This document shows positions 1 through 12,526 of a stretch of 64,000 nt of DNA, piece by piece. How positions within the stretch are numbered: the stretch's first letter is position 1; each line of letters starts with the position of its first letter. The stretch is taken from assembly GCF_031877795.1 (NCBI RefSeq), contig NC_133971.1:17074825-17138824 (forward strand), given 5' to 3'. A model generated the notes under the pieces. That model was not told where the DNA came from and did no database searches. It saw nothing but the letters and a program-made list of their open reading frames with translations. Made by a program: the position numbers and the translations under genes. Source of the DNA: Strix aluco (Eukaryota; Chordata; Aves; Strigiformes; Strigidae).

Positions 1-569
1 AATCTACTATTTCTATCTTTGCTAGGAAAATGGTCCTGTCCTAGAAAATGGGGAGAGCGCTTTTGCCCTTAATAAAAGGAAAGAGTGTTACAGTAATTGG
101 CAGGGCCATGAGCAGATAGTGTATGTGGCCTTTCCCAATTTCAGCAGCAATTTTGTACAGCAAATGGGGAGGGTTTTTTTTCTGACTGGCTGTCGTGATT
201 TCCATGACACAGTCTTACAAGACTTGGTGTCACATGCCCCACTGTGAAGCTAGCTGTCTGTGGTTTAACAACATATTGACTGAGTCAAAACAGTTGAGCT
301 TTTCAGTATGAGCAGTAACGCTTTTTAAGGATGTTATTTCTGCTTTACCCTTGGAGTCACACATTTTTGGCATTTTCTTCTGCTAGAGTGAATGCATGTT
401 TTGTAGTTGACTTTGGATGAAGCAGAAGTAGTACAGCACTTCATGATGCAAATACTCCTGTGGACTTCAGTGGAAGGAGATCTGTCACAGACTTCAGAGT
501 GCTGGTAGTGATAGCTTCGCTGATCCAACTTTTAATGGCTTACTTTTTTTTTTTCTTTCCCCTTCACAG
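1..569 (+). other. MCCC2: MCCC2 intron (3' part only)
   Basis: This is non-coding sequence before the first recognisable MCCC2 exon. It ends in a good 3' splice site: a T-rich tract from about 544 to 565, then CACAG at 565-569. The rest of this intron and the earlier exons lie outside the window. I see no other feature in it. Confidence 0.85.
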
Positions 570-636
570 GGTACACATTTTATTCAGTTGTGTTGCCAGA
601 GAAACATTCCCATTGTGTTTTTGCAGAATATTACAG
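570..636 (+). CDS. MCCC2: MCCC2 coding exon, fifth from last (partial gene)
   Basis: This exon belongs to the beta (carboxyltransferase) subunit of mitochondrial 3-methylcrotonyl-CoA carboxylase, which acts in leucine breakdown in the matrix. The exon is 67 nt, phase 0 at its start, and encodes [20 protein letters not shown] plus the start of the next Gly codon. It matches the vertebrate MCCC2 segment that follows the second carboxyltransferase half-site. It is flanked by CACAG and by a GTGAAT donor at 637. The five exons seen here encode the C-terminal 180 residues of a protein that is normally about 563 residues. The upstream exons are outside the window. Confidence 0.95.
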
Positions 637-897
637 GTGAATAAGCTCAATATTTTGTGGTTACACTATGTTGTTAGCTGTTGAGGCTATGACATTTAGA
701 TAGCATCTTGTGTGCTTTGTTGTACCTACATCTCCAGCCTGTTCTGAGATCAGCCTGACAGCATCTGGTGAAGGCCTTGCCTTGTGATCTGTTCTTCATT
801 TTTTTTCTGCATGTGCTATAAAGCATGTAGTATGATGTATAGCACAGTATAATAATATAAAGTTAGTGAGCTTTTTTTTCATGTTGTAATTCTTTAG

Positions 898-1054
898 GTT
901 TCATGGTTGGTAGAGAATATGAAGCTGGAGGGATAGCAAAAGATGGTGCCAAGATGGTAACTGCTGTAGCTTGTGCCAGTGTACCTAAAATAACTGTGAT
1001 TATCGGTGGTTCTTATGGAGCTGGAAACTATGGGATGTGTGGAAGAGCATATAG
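898..1054 (+). CDS. MCCC2: MCCC2 coding exon, fourth from last
   Basis: This 157-nt exon continues the split Gly codon from the previous exon and reads [20 protein letters not shown] and onward. It ends in a Gly-rich block, [16 protein letters not shown], that is typical of acyl-CoA carboxylase carboxyltransferase subunits. In this family such glycines form the oxyanion pocket that holds the acyl-CoA and carboxybiotin intermediates. The acceptor is TTCTTTAG and the donor GTAAGT at 1055. The last codon is split as AG|T (Ser). No disabling change is visible, so the gene looks functional here. Confidence 0.96.
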
Positions 1055-1827
1055 GTAAGTGTTACTTGAAATTAGGACAGGAGATAAGACTAAGTTAAGA
1101 CAACATAACCTTGGAAGTCCTTGTGTGAAAAATTATTTAAACTCTTGCAGAAGTTGTGCTATTGGAAGAAAAAACAGTTCTCAGTGAATATGGTCATAAG
1201 TAAATAACAACCTGACAAACCTGTAGAGGTAGGCTCACAATTAACCTTGAATTAGGTGACAGAGATCTTCTAACATGCTTTTCTCCCATTTTACCTCTTG
1301 GAGGAAAAATTGTAGAGTCCAAAACAATCATTTGGCAGTATGGGCTGCTCCTCTATTCTGCATTCATATGAAGAGTACCAGCTTGTGTAAAAAATCCTCA
1401 TTCACTTTAATGAGTCTGTTTTTATGAGTAATGTTTGCAGAACCCCTAAGGATTTACTTTTTTGACCCCTTGGACATGACTCATAAATTTTTTTTCATTT
1501 TTCAAGGTCCCAGATACCATTGAAGTTGTGGGTGATATTTTTAAACAGAAAAATTTTGGGGGCTGTGGGGGGCTGGGTGTAAGATGAAGAGATTCAAGAA
1601 AAAGAGAAATTAATGTTTAAGGTGCTTGAATATAGGAAATGAGCAGAATTTTCACATTTTCAAACATAATGCTGCAAGCACTGAAGTACATTAATTTGCA
1701 TTCTTTAAAAACAAATATGCTGTAAGATTGTCATGCACAAAAATGAATTCTTAGCTAAGAAAGAATTAGTTCTTTATTAGGAAATAAGGCGATGTCTTAT
1801 TTTAATATTTAATATGTATCTTTTCAG
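1055..1827 (+). other. MCCC2: MCCC2 intron
   Basis: This intron runs from GTAAGT at 1055 to a TTTTCAG acceptor ending at 1827. It is ordinary AT-rich sequence with no recognisable repeat, RNA gene or coding frame. Confidence 0.85.
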
Positions 1828-1942
1828 TCCAAGATTTCTTTATGTGTGGCCAAATTCTCGCATATCGGTGATGGGAGGGGAACAAGCTGCAACTGTTCTA
1901 GCTACAATAGCTAAGGACCAAAAGGCAAGGGAGGGAAAACAG
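1828..1942 (+). CDS. MCCC2: MCCC2 coding exon, third from last
   Basis: This 115-nt exon encodes 39 residues, including [20 protein letters not shown] and AREGKQ at its end. It is nearly identical in character to the mammalian segment, with a few conservative substitutions. The donor is GTACAG at 1943, after a phase-0 boundary. The motif SVMGGEQAA is characteristic of the biotin-dependent carboxyltransferase beta fold close to the active site at the dimer interface. Confidence 0.96.
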
Positions 1943-2646
1943 GTACAGCTTTCTTCTTTCATTTGCAGTAATGTCATTATCTTTTACTCATTCACCTGAG
2001 TTGCTCACTTTATGAGCTAGGAAAGGACATTAGAGTGAGACACCAGTAACTGTCATTCTCCCAATGCCACCTAGTGCATTGTGAAGATCATTCATGACGT
2101 TTCTTGTCATTGTTTAAAAAGGGGAGTATTTCTCATATCATCATCTTTTTATACTTTGTGCACCAGATTATTCTGCCCAAGGTGAGCAGCCAGGAATCCT
2201 CCCTGATTTGGAAGTATGAGGAGGAATATGTAGGAATAAAGTGTCTTTCCAATTATTTTTGAAGTAGGCAGTTTTGTAGAAATCTGATCTTCAGATTATT
2301 CAGTGACTGAGAATTATGAAACTTTATGAAAATCATGAAACAGCGGAAGTCTGTAGAAGTTTGGAAAAGGTTTTGACTCATTTCAACATTTTAATTGAAA
2401 ATTAGTGTATTGTGTTTAATAATCTTTCTAGTTTTTCAGTACACTCTTTTCTGCTATTTTTTAAATTACATTGTTTATGCTTATACTGGTGTCTTGATCC
2501 CATAAGAAGTAATTTTATTGTGATGTCTTAAAATTGCTTGTATTTAACATGAGTAGTTATTCCGAATTATGAAGCAGTATGTACATGTTATCTCAACAGT
2601 TCTTTTTTCTACACTTTACATGGGCTTTCTGTGGATAGAATATATT

Positions 2647-4855
2647 CACAAAATCACAGAATCACAGAATCGTCTCGGTTGGAAACAACCTTGAAGATCA
2701 TCTAGTCCAACCTTTAACCTAGCATTAGCAGTTTCCAACTACACCATATCCCTCAGCGCTATGTCAACCCTACTCTTAAACACCTCCAGGGATGGGGACT
2801 CCACCACCTCCCTGGGCAGCCCATTCCAACACCTAACAACCCGTTCTGTAAAGAAATGCTTCCTAATATCTAGTCTAAACCTTCCCTGGCGCAACTTGAG
2901 GCCATTCCCTCTTGTCTTATCACTCATTACTTGGTTAAAGAGGCTCATCCCCAGCTCTCTGCAATCTCCTTTCAGGTAGTTGTAGAGGGCGATGAGGTCT
3001 CCCCTCAGCCTCCTCTTCTCCAGACTAAACAACCCCAGTTCCCTCAGCCGTTCCTCGTACGACATGTGCTCCAGACCCTGCACCAGCTTCGTTGCCCTTC
3101 TCTGGACACGCTCGAGTAATTCAATGTCCTTTTTGTAGTGAGGGGCCCAAAACTGAACACAGTAATCGAGGTGCGGCCTCACCAGTGCCGAGTACAGGGG
3201 TAAGATCACTTCCCTGTCCCTGCTGGCCACGCTATTTCTGATACAAGCCAGGATGCCATTGGCCTTCTTGGCCACCTGGGCACACTGCTGGCTCCTGTTC
3301 AGCCGGCTGTCAATCAACACCCCCAGGTCCCTCTCTGACTGGCAGCTCTCCAGCCACTCCTCCCCAAGCCTGTAGCGCTGCTGGGGCTTGTTGTGGCCCA
3401 AGTGCAGCACCCGGCATTTGGCCTTATTGAAACTCCTCCAGTTGGCCTTAGCCCATCGCTCCAGCCTGTCCAGGTCTCTCTGCAGAACCTCCCTACCCTC
3501 GAGCAGATCAACACTCCCACCCAACTTGGTGTCATCTGCAAACTTACTGAGGGTGCACTCGATCCCCTCGTCTAGATCATCAATAAAGATGTTAAACAAG
3601 AGTGGCCCCAAAACCAAGCCCTGGGGGACACCACTCGTGACCAGCCGCCAACTGGATTTAACTCCATTCACCACAACTCTTTGGGCCCGGCCATCCAGCC
3701 GGTTTTTTACCCAGCAAAGCGTGCGATCATCTAAGCCTCGAGCAGCCAGTTTCGCCAGGAGAATGCTGTGGGAAACTGTGTCAAAGGCCTTGCTAAAGTC
3801 AAGGTAAACTACATCCACAGCCTTTCCCTCACCCAATATGCAGGTTGCCCTGTCATAGAAGGAGATCAGGTTTGTCAAGCAGGACCTGCCTTTCATAAAC
3901 CCCTGCTGACTGGGCCTGATCATCTGGTTGTCCCGCATGTGTTGTGTGATGGTACTCAGGATGAGCTGCTCCATCAGCTTCCCGGGTACCGAAATCAAGC
4001 TGACAGGCCTGTAATTTCCCGGATCATCCTTCTGACCCTTCTTATAGATGGGCATCACATTGGCCAATTTCCAATCTGTTGGGACCTCCCCGGTCAGCCA
4101 GGACTGCTAGTAAATGATGGAAAGCGGCTTGGCGAGCACCCCAGCCAGCTCCTTCAGCACTCTTGGGTGTATCCCATCCGGTTCCATAGACTTCTGTGTG
4201 TCTATGTGGTGTAGCAGGTTACTGACTCTCTCCTGGATTGCGGGGGGTTCGTTCTCCCAGTCTCTATCGTCTGGCTGAGGAGGCTGGATTCCCTCAATAC
4301 AACTTGTCTTGTTATTAAAGACTGAGGCAAAGAAGGCATTAAGTACCTCAGCCTTCCCCTCATCACTTGCTACCAAGTTTCCTTCAGCATCTAGCAGGGG
4401 ATGGAGACTCACCCTGGTCTTTCTTTTGCTATTGACATACTTATAGAAACATTTCTTGTTATCTTTGATTGCTGAAGCCAGATTAATTTCCAGCTGGGCT
4501 TTGGACCTCCTGATTTCTGCCCTGCATAGCCTCACAACCTCTTTGTAATCATTGTGAGTGGCTAGCCCCTTCCTCCAGAGGCTGTAAACTCTCCTTTTCT
4601 CCCTGAGTTGCAGCCAAAGCTCCCTGTTTAGCCAGGGTTGTCTTCTCTGCCACCAGTTCTCTTACAGCACCTGGGGACCGCCTGCTCCTGAGCCATAAAC
4701 ACTTCCTTCTTAAAGAGCGCCCAGCCTTCCTGGACCCCTACACCCTTCAGGACCATCTCCCAAGGGATCCTGTCAAGCTGGTGCCTAAACAAGACAAAGT
4801 CAGCCCTTTGGAAGTCCAGGATGTCAGTCCTGCTTAGCCCTTTCACCCTAATCTA
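2647..4855 (-). mobile_element. CR1 LINE, 5'-truncated, with a nearly open ORF2
   Basis: This is a chicken-repeat-1 type non-LTR retrotransposon on the - strand. Its 3' terminus is the usual short tandem GATTCTGT-type tail at about 2650-2670. It is 5'-truncated, as most CR1 copies are; a full element is about 4.5 kb. It sits antisense inside an MCCC2 intron. A second, shorter copy with very similar 3' sequence is present at 36325-36582. Because the reading frame is so little damaged, I infer that this is one of the younger insertions in the window. Confidence 0.95.
2739..4535 (-). pseudogene. CR1 ORF2 reverse transcriptase, single in-frame stop
   Basis: This is the reverse transcriptase region of the CR1. 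From the N-terminal side it shows GNYRPVSL, the catalytic block [14 protein letters not shown], the SGVPQG block followed by LGPLLFNIF, and FADDTKLGG. The FADD catalytic box is at 3531-3542. The C-terminal block ends in [14 protein letters not shown]. Two open stretches (4535 to 4107 and 4067 to 2739) are in the same frame and are separated by a TAG at 4107-4109. A CAG-to-TAG change is the simplest explanation. Upstream of 4535 the frame shifts near 4640; the part at 4846-4628 still reads as ORF2 in another frame. The endonuclease domain is missing because of 5' truncation, so the copy is dead. Confidence 0.93.
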
Positions 4856-5354
4856 TCTCTGTCTTAATTTCCCAGATCCCTAAGATGGGCACATTGATAC
4901 CCAGAAAGAAGTTTGAAAAAAGTAATTGTAGTTAATGTCAGTAAAATGTGTTAGAAACTTGGAAATTTTCTGAATCACAGTGGTAACCACTTTGGACCAT
5001 AGAGAAAGGCAGTGTTAGAATAGCACAGACTTGTTTTAGTAAAAAATCTTGCCAAAGGCAACTCAGCGTGGCATTTATATTCAGTACAGTAGCTTCAGTA
5101 ATTTTTCATATGCTAATCCCCAGTTATTCTTATACTCAGGTATATTTTTACCATCGTTTTCCCACCCCCCTCCATTCTGAAAAGTAGTCAAATATGCTAA
5201 ATTGTTAATTGTGTGTTAAAAAGTGGAAAAACATTGGGGAGATGAGTTAGGCAGTTTCTTCAAGTTTGATGCTACATATAAAGCTCTGCTGTCATTGTGA
5301 AAGAAAATACTAAAGAACATCTTATCAGTGTTTGTTTATTTGCCTGGTTTTTAG

Positions 5355-5440
5355 TTATCTGAGGCAGATGAAGCAGCTTTGAAGGAGCCAATTATTAGGA
5401 GGTTTGAGGAGGAAGGAAACCCTTATTATTCCAGTGCAAG
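5355..5440 (+). CDS. MCCC2: MCCC2 coding exon, second from last
   Basis: This 86-nt exon reads LSEADEAALKEPIIRRFEEE and then GNPYYSSA, with the final Arg codon split as AG|A. The human counterpart begins FSSADEAALKEP, so the identification is firm. The splice sites are TTTTTAG before 5355 and GTAATG at 5441. The segment is helical and lies near the end of the carboxyltransferase fold. Confidence 0.95.
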
Positions 5441-8400
5441 GTAATGTATAAATGACTTCTCCAAAATTTAACTGTAATCACGTGGCATAAAAATAACATC
5501 TAAATCTTGGTGTTCAAGAACAGCAGAACAGAGCAATCTGGAACAAAGATTATGTTTGATGTGCTGGAGTACAATGCAACAAGCTTCAAATCAACGTTTT
5601 ATCTGTCTTGTCTCTGAGACTTTGTAGTATGTATTGTTTCAGAAGAAGGCATGCTCTTACAGGAATTATTCTGCTGGTTCTGTAAGTAAGGATATGGTGG
5701 CATGGAGTTTATATTCTGTGTATTTTATTCTGGATAAGTTTTATACTGTTCTCCCCAGTGTAGTATCTGGTCACCTTTGTGCCCATTGAACAGTGTAGTG
5801 ACTGGCTCTGCATGTGTGTTAGGAAGAATTCATTTTAGTAGGATTCTGCAAGTAGAAGAGGCCAGTGGTAAAGGAGAAGTTTCAGGAAGACCTGAAGCCA
5901 TTTGCAAATCTCAAGTCATGATCTTGGTAGGTGACTGCATTGGATGATAGCAATTTGGATAGGCCATTAGCTGATGGGTACAGCATATTCATGTTTGTTG
6001 AGAAGTCCTTTGCAGCATTTTGTGCTCAGGTTAATGGAATATTAGTAAATGCCCAGGATCTAGTTAGGCTAATGAAGCAAGGTGACATCCTGGAGTGTTA
6101 CCTCTGGAAACTAGCTTGGAGGCTTTCCTGGCCTCTGATTGTTACTCTGCATCAGTTTCATCCTGTCTGTACTAACCTTCCTGCAATTTTTCTGCTTGTG
6201 GTATCCAAAGCTAATTCTCCACAGACTCTCAGCTGCTAATGATGGTAGAGGGTAGCATATAATAATGTAGAGGCTTTACTGTGCCTCCATGGCTTCTCAT
6301 TTTGCAGAAGGAATATTAGTCTCATACAACAGTGGAGTCTGCTGTATGTATGCTTTTGTATAGCTGAATTAAAATTACTGATGGTTTTCTTACCTGGAAG
6401 CTGGAAAGTCTGGAAACAAACTGAGAAACTGAGTACCCAGTGGCTAGGATATAATAAATTTTGATGTGGACATCATGGGCAGAAATTATGAGAACAGGTG
6501 GGTGCAAGATACTCTGTTAATGTCATATGGATGCCAATAAGAGGAGTTTGGGGGCTTTTTATCTAACTTGACACCTGCTTAATCTGATGTATGACAAATG
6601 TGATACAGCAGCAACAGCAGCAGCATAGCATCACTGAGCTCCTTTATGAATTGTTTCTCACGATCTGAAGGAAGATATAAAAGTAATGGTAGCTTTTACG
6701 CTGTTTTCTGTTGGGGCAGTGGAATGAACCTGACTGAAATAATTGTACCCGGGGGATTCATACTCGTTTTAATGTTTAGTTAACTGAGTGCCTTCATCAA
6801 ATGGAAGCTCTTGCCATTGTGCCCTGGCTGGTGCTGTGATGGAGTAAGTATTCTCAGTAGGATATGTAACACAGGGTTTGTAGTGTCATCTAGTGGTGCA
6901 GTCATATAGCATGTGGGTCATGGATTTAGGGAGGGTTTAGTCGCGTTACTGTTTGGTCTCTGCTTCTGCCAGAGGCCTATGTAGTAGTGTTGCAGAGTCA
7001 TAGATATTCTTAACTTCTTAAGGTTTTATGCATGTGTACAACCCCCCACTGCTACTAAGTTACAGTTCACTGGAGTTTTTACATAAAACCAGTGAGAATA
7101 CTTTTGTGAAATCCTGAATTCTTATTAATATGGACTTTCTGGTAGCACACTGGTTTTGATTTTTTTTTTTTTCATTTTTTAAATTGATTTAAATTTCATA
7201 GCGTTTTCCCCAAATTGAGAGATGTTGTCAGCTGTTAAAAACTTTTGCGCTTTTAGTAGCACTTAAAGATCAAGCCTAGTACCCGTGTCACAGAACCTTG
7301 TGCCCTGATGCAAGAAGGAAAAATTAAAACACATATTATCATCTTTTATAACTGGATTTTAAGGTGAATTTTCCACTGATACAATAGCATTTAAAAAAAT
7401 GAGTCAAACTGTATTTAAAATTAATCCCTACCATGGAGGGGAAGATGAATGGTGATTTTTTTTTTTTTACATTTGCTTTTTGTTGTATGTTCACTGGAAA
7501 CACGATCATAGCCTCTTTGTACTCATGATTGAAAATAATTTGATTTATTTAACATTCAATACATTCAGTATAGCAATATAAAAACTTGTCCTCTCCCAGA
7601 AACCAACAGACCATTGTCAGCATTTACAACAGTAAGCTACTAATCTGCAAGGAAGTAGTTTTACATATAAGATTAAGGTCAGAATTTTTAAAAGTCAGAC
7701 TCTAAATTTTTAATAATGTCTAGTGGTTTTTGACATGAAACTTGAGTATTTAACTCCAGTTTTGTGCTCTCTACTGAGCAACTTTTACCAGTTTATGTTT
7801 CCAGAATATCTGGTTATTTTGTGAAGTTAGGTTGCAAATCCAGAAGGCACCTCAGTAAATAGCCTGTTTGCCTAGCCAAGGGGTCAGGAAGTGCTCTTAA
7901 TGTTAGGCGTCCTGTCCTTCATTTAAAAAAGCAGAGTAGTTACCTACTTCTTACTATGCCTGTGGCTTGGAAGGGAAACTTAACTTGCATAAGGTGTGAG
8001 CTGACTGAGAACCAGCATGGGTCTGGGTTGCATGTAGCTGGGTTTGTGTGTTGCTGCACTCAGGCTAATAAGCCCAGCTGAGACATGAAGTCAAATGTCA
8101 GAGCTGAATCCCGCTGAGATTCATCCGGCTAAAAGCAATGAAAATGAAATGCCCCTTTTCACTGAGGAGTGCTTGTGAGAAGAGTGTGTGACTGGTTCAG
8201 GTCAAGACAGTCCAGGCTGGCTTCTCTCTCTCTTCAATCCCTGAAGGTACAGTCTGCATTGTCTAGGAGCTCTTAATTGCTCTCTGCTGTCTTGTGGAGA
8301 TAATTTGGTATATCAGTAGATACTCTTGTGCTTTCTGCCCTGGTTTCATGCTTTCCTAATAATATTGCGACACGTGTCCTTTCTTTCCTTTATTTATTGC

Positions 8401-11400
8401 TAATTCCTAAGCAAGATCTCAGACTAATAGCTCAAAAGTTTTCATTACTGTGGAGTAGTCTGCCTAAGCATAAACAATGAGATGAAGTAGGATTACAGTT
8501 TTTGCAGCAAGTATTTTACCTGAGGGAGGGATTTAGCCACCTTGTACCTTGGAGCCAACCCATTTGTCAGCCAACATCTGCAGCTGCTTATTGATGAACA
8601 TTCACCGTAGGTCAGGAAGAACTAATCTGTTCCCTTTGCTCTCAAGGATGCTTCCTGTCTTGTCCCAAGGATGGTAAAAAAAAACAGTTGACCATCAACC
8701 AGATGTCAGGGTGCTGTATTGAAATTGCATCTGCACAGCCTTGGTTTTGTCCGATGCTAACTAGATCCCTCCCCCAGAAAGACCAACAAGAAAACTGCAA
8801 TAAACAGCTTTGTGTTACTGAGAGGAAAGATAGGCAAAAAGACTGCTGCACAGGTGTTGCTGCTCGGATGCAGCCAGTTTGGAGGCTCCCTCACACTGTT
8901 CTGTTGCTAAGATATGGGGACCCTATACCTCACCCCTAATGTCCATTGAGATTGATGTGACCCTTCCAGTTGACTTCATTAGGCTTTGAATCAAGCTTTT
9001 AGCAGTAAGAATGAGAGGGAAGGAAAATGCCCTAATGATCTTAAAATACAAGCAAATTTTGCTATTTACTCTGTTTATATAATTTTGCTTATAAATTATA
9101 ACTTGTTTATACATACAGGATGTCAGTACTATTCCCTGCAGTTGTATTTTCTAATCAAAATTTAATCAATTATTTGATTAGAACCTTTCACAGTGAGCAG
9201 TCTTAATTAACAGGAGTCATTAGACAGCACCCTTTTTAATGAGTTACATTAATCTGCTTACAGCCTTCTAAAAGGATTTTAGCAGTTTTCATCTTAACAA
9301 ATTACATGAGCATTTTACTTGTGGGGACTTAATTTCTTTTACTCACAGTGTCTCGGTTACAAATATTTTATGTGTAGTTGTGACTCATGTTCTAGCAATG
9401 GGGTTTTAATAGACAGTTTAATTATTAATGCTACATCCCAGTAGAGAATGTAGCTTTCTTTAAACAAAAGAGAAGCAGAAGACAGGGGTAACCATATGTA
9501 AGCAGCTTGACTTTCATGCAACATAAAATCTTTGTGGTTGTTAATATAAGTTAATTTTGTTTGGTCTTACAAAAAACCAAATCTGCCATTAAAACGTGCT
9601 TCAGTGTTTATTACAGTAGTAGTCACTATAAAGTTGCGGCTTGGAAGGTACCGCATTAAGTTGGTGATTCTTTTTGATTCATTTCATCCCTGCCCTTCGC
9701 AGGCCCTTAGCAGATTTATTAAACACTTTTAAGAAGTATGAATTCCTTCATCCAGTTTCAATGTGTTTCATAAATAAAAAGTTAATTGCAAGTGTTCATT
9801 AAAAAAAGTTGATACGCAGAGCAAACAAATGTGTAACAGCCAAAAATACCCAAATTTGCTTAAAACCAGAAGTTACTGTGTTTGAGATTGTTCTTACAGT
9901 TGTTTTTTGTACACAGTCCCAAGAAAACAAAGGGACTGTTGTTGATTTGACCTCACAAAACTACTTTGCTTTTCACTATTAATAGGGATTTTCTCCGTCC
10001 GTTTGGTGATTAATCCGACTATATTCATCAAAACTAAATCAAGATCTAAAATACAAGAAGGAAAGAAAAGCATATGCATTAAACTTTGGTGATGCATACT
10101 TCGTGATGTTGAAAGTATAGGAGATAGTCTTAACTTGGCCATTCTGTCATGTTTGATTATATGAACAGGTATAACCACTGTCTTGGGGAAAGACAAGAGA
10201 ATTCAAACAGCTCTTAAGTATGTCTCAGAAAACCAAGGTCCTTTGGTTATTTTGAACAAAAAGGCTTCTAATTGGTTTTGCTGTATGGTAAGAAGCACTT
10301 ACTCTTGAGTCTTTTTTCAATGGAATATTTTTAAAATATGCCAAAATACTTTAATCAGTCATTACTTACAATTTAAAGCTACAGTTGAGAAAGGAACCAC
10401 ACAGGATGGTGTGGTTCACATGAACCACACTGCAATACCATGCTCTTTATCCAGAATATGATATAGACAATTCTTGTGTGTCTTCTGCAACAGAATTTGC
10501 TGGTTAGTACCACTTCGGTGCAGACAGAATATTCAAAAGTTAGAATATTCCAATGCACAGCTTACTAGCCTCCTAGAAAGGAGGTACTCACTGAGAATCC
10601 TAAAATGAGAACAGATTAGATAGAGCTGTGGTTTATATTTGTAATTTGGATTTATAGCATTTTTTTTACCTTGAAAGAAGTTCTTTTTTTTCCCAGACTT
10701 CTTTCTATGCTGGCTGGGACCTGTTGGCCAGGTCAGTGAGTGCCACAGCTACTGTGTTGTAAAATTTCTTTAATCAAGCTTTTGTTTTCAGTCCCAAAAA
10801 AGAAACAGCATAAATTTGCCAAATTAACAGCAGTCTTCTCCAAATCCCTTTCTCCTTTTGTACTTCGGCTTTGCTCTTGTGCCCCATTTAGGGTAAGTCT
10901 TTTCTACTTTGGGAGCTGCACCATGATAAGATGTATTTGTAGTAGAAGGTTCTTTCTGAGTTGGATATCTTTTTTATTCTCTCTCTGCTAATTGGAGAAC
11001 AAGCTTCTAAGATGAGTCTGAAGCCTTTTGCCTCATCTTGTTACAGGTGTCCTTTATTGCAATTCCACTTTGTGCATCCTAGAATAGATACATGCACTTG
11101 TTGTAAAATAAAAAGCATACATTGTCAGTCTCTTAATATTTTTTACCTGATTTGATGAATATTGCTTTTACAACAAATGGCAAAATAAAACAAAGGTGGA
11201 AAACACTGAGAAGTGTCTGCTGCTGCCTTGAGCTTACCAGCATTTATTTATGTACAGTTTGCAGTGCTCTTTCTTTTGGGGGTGAGGTTAGCACATTTAG
11301 TATTAAGAGTGCAAAATACATAGTAGATTTTTTTCAATTAATCATCAAACAATTGGAAATTTGCAGCTGGAAGCTTCAGTTAGAAAGGAATGGCTGTGCT

Positions 11401-12408
11401 TTCTCTTGGTAGAGTCAGTCTTACCTCTCTATTCATGACAAATAATTAAACATTAGCCAACACTGAAGTAAGTTCAAAAGGATTGCAAAATAATTCTCTA
11501 GGAAAAATAGGATGAAGGAGAAGCATCACTGTCTTAACCAAAGTTACTGTGCATATGTTTTGTAGACCCTGATTAAAATGCATGCTTATTTAAGTGAGAC
11601 TGGGTTGCAATAAGCAGGGTGGTATCTTGTTTAAATATCTTGCTGGGGAGATAGTACTTAGATTTAAAGTTTTGTGGCCTGCTGGGGGTTTTGACGTGGA
11701 TTTTATTTTGGGTAGGATGGAGTTGTCATTGAGAACTGATGCCACAAGTACTTTAATTTTTGGATAATATCAAAGAGACTAGTTATAAGTGTTTGTGGAA
11801 TTTGGTAATTGCTCACTCATAATTTAATTGCCTTCAGGCTGGGTTAAGGAGGGTATTAACTTAAAGTTGTTTAGAAATGGACTTCGGAAAAAATAAATAC
11901 AACCATTACTGGAAATACTTGAAATTTCCTCTGGCTCTTTTAATGATGAAAGAATAAACACTTGTATGATCCTCATCTGGCAGCTGAACTAACCTGAATA
12001 ACGTATATAATGATGTGACATAGTCCTTAAAATATAAGCATTCTTAATAAAATAGGTCATTGACAAAAGATCATTTTCCATGTGAATATTAAAACCAAAG
12101 AGGGTCTGTTTTCTCTACAGTGATGACTTCATACTGAAAATAGTACGAAGAATCTCATTTGAAATATATAAACCCGATGTTCTTAATTTATCTAAAATTT
12201 ATACTTTGTTCTAGAAGACAAATTCCACAAATGCCCACCAGTCTATTTCATTGATGGTTAAGGTGATTTAACTCCATGACTTCAAGTATAATTTAGCTCT
12301 TTAGTCCACTTTCTTTGGTATAACTATTTCCAGTTTCATGTGCTTGAAAATCGACCGTGTATGTTAATTTCCTTTAATTATTATTGTTTGATTTTTTTTT
12401 TTCCCTAG
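5441..12408 (+). other. MCCC2: MCCC2 last intron (7 kb)
   Basis: The intron is AT-rich and has no recognisable transposon. The short open frames in it have no coding character. Two small structured motifs stand out: an inverted repeat with TAATCA boxes at 9151-9181 and a cluster of three GAACCACAC boxes at 10394-10430. Sequence around 9140-9330 is dense in TAAT motifs and could be a conserved non-coding element, but that cannot be shown from one sequence. The acceptor is TTCCCTAG, ending at 12408, after a long T tract. Confidence 0.8.
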
Positions 12409-12526
12409 ATTATGGGATGATGGAATTATTGATCCAGCTGACACAAGACTGGTTTTGGGCCTCAGTCTCAGTGCAGCATTAAATGCACCTACAAAGAAGA
12501 CAGAATTTGGGGTTTTCCGGATGTAA
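12409..12526 (+). CDS. MCCC2: MCCC2 terminal coding exon with stop
   Basis: This terminal exon reads [20 protein letters not shown] and ends FGVFRM before TAA at 12524-12526. The human protein ends in the closely similar FGIFRM. The motif [11 protein letters not shown] is conserved in the C-terminal end of carboxyltransferase beta subunits. No frameshift or early stop is seen in any of the five exons. Confidence 0.97.

Larger units (their letters stand above)
1943..5354 (+). other. MCCC2: MCCC2 intron carrying an antisense CR1
   Basis: The intron is 3.4 kb, of which about 2.2 kb (2647-4855) is one CR1 insertion in the opposite orientation. The host parts (1943-2646 and 4856-5354) are AT-rich and show nothing else. 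The acceptor is GTTTTTAG, ending at 5354. Confidence 0.85.

Noticed and set aside
3388..3807. + strand frames within the CR1
   Set aside because: They are shadows of the reverse transcriptase on the - strand.
5931..6239. 102-codon frame in the MCCC2 last intron
   Set aside because: No splice sites, motif or homology is apparent, and it lies inside an intron of a firmly identified gene.
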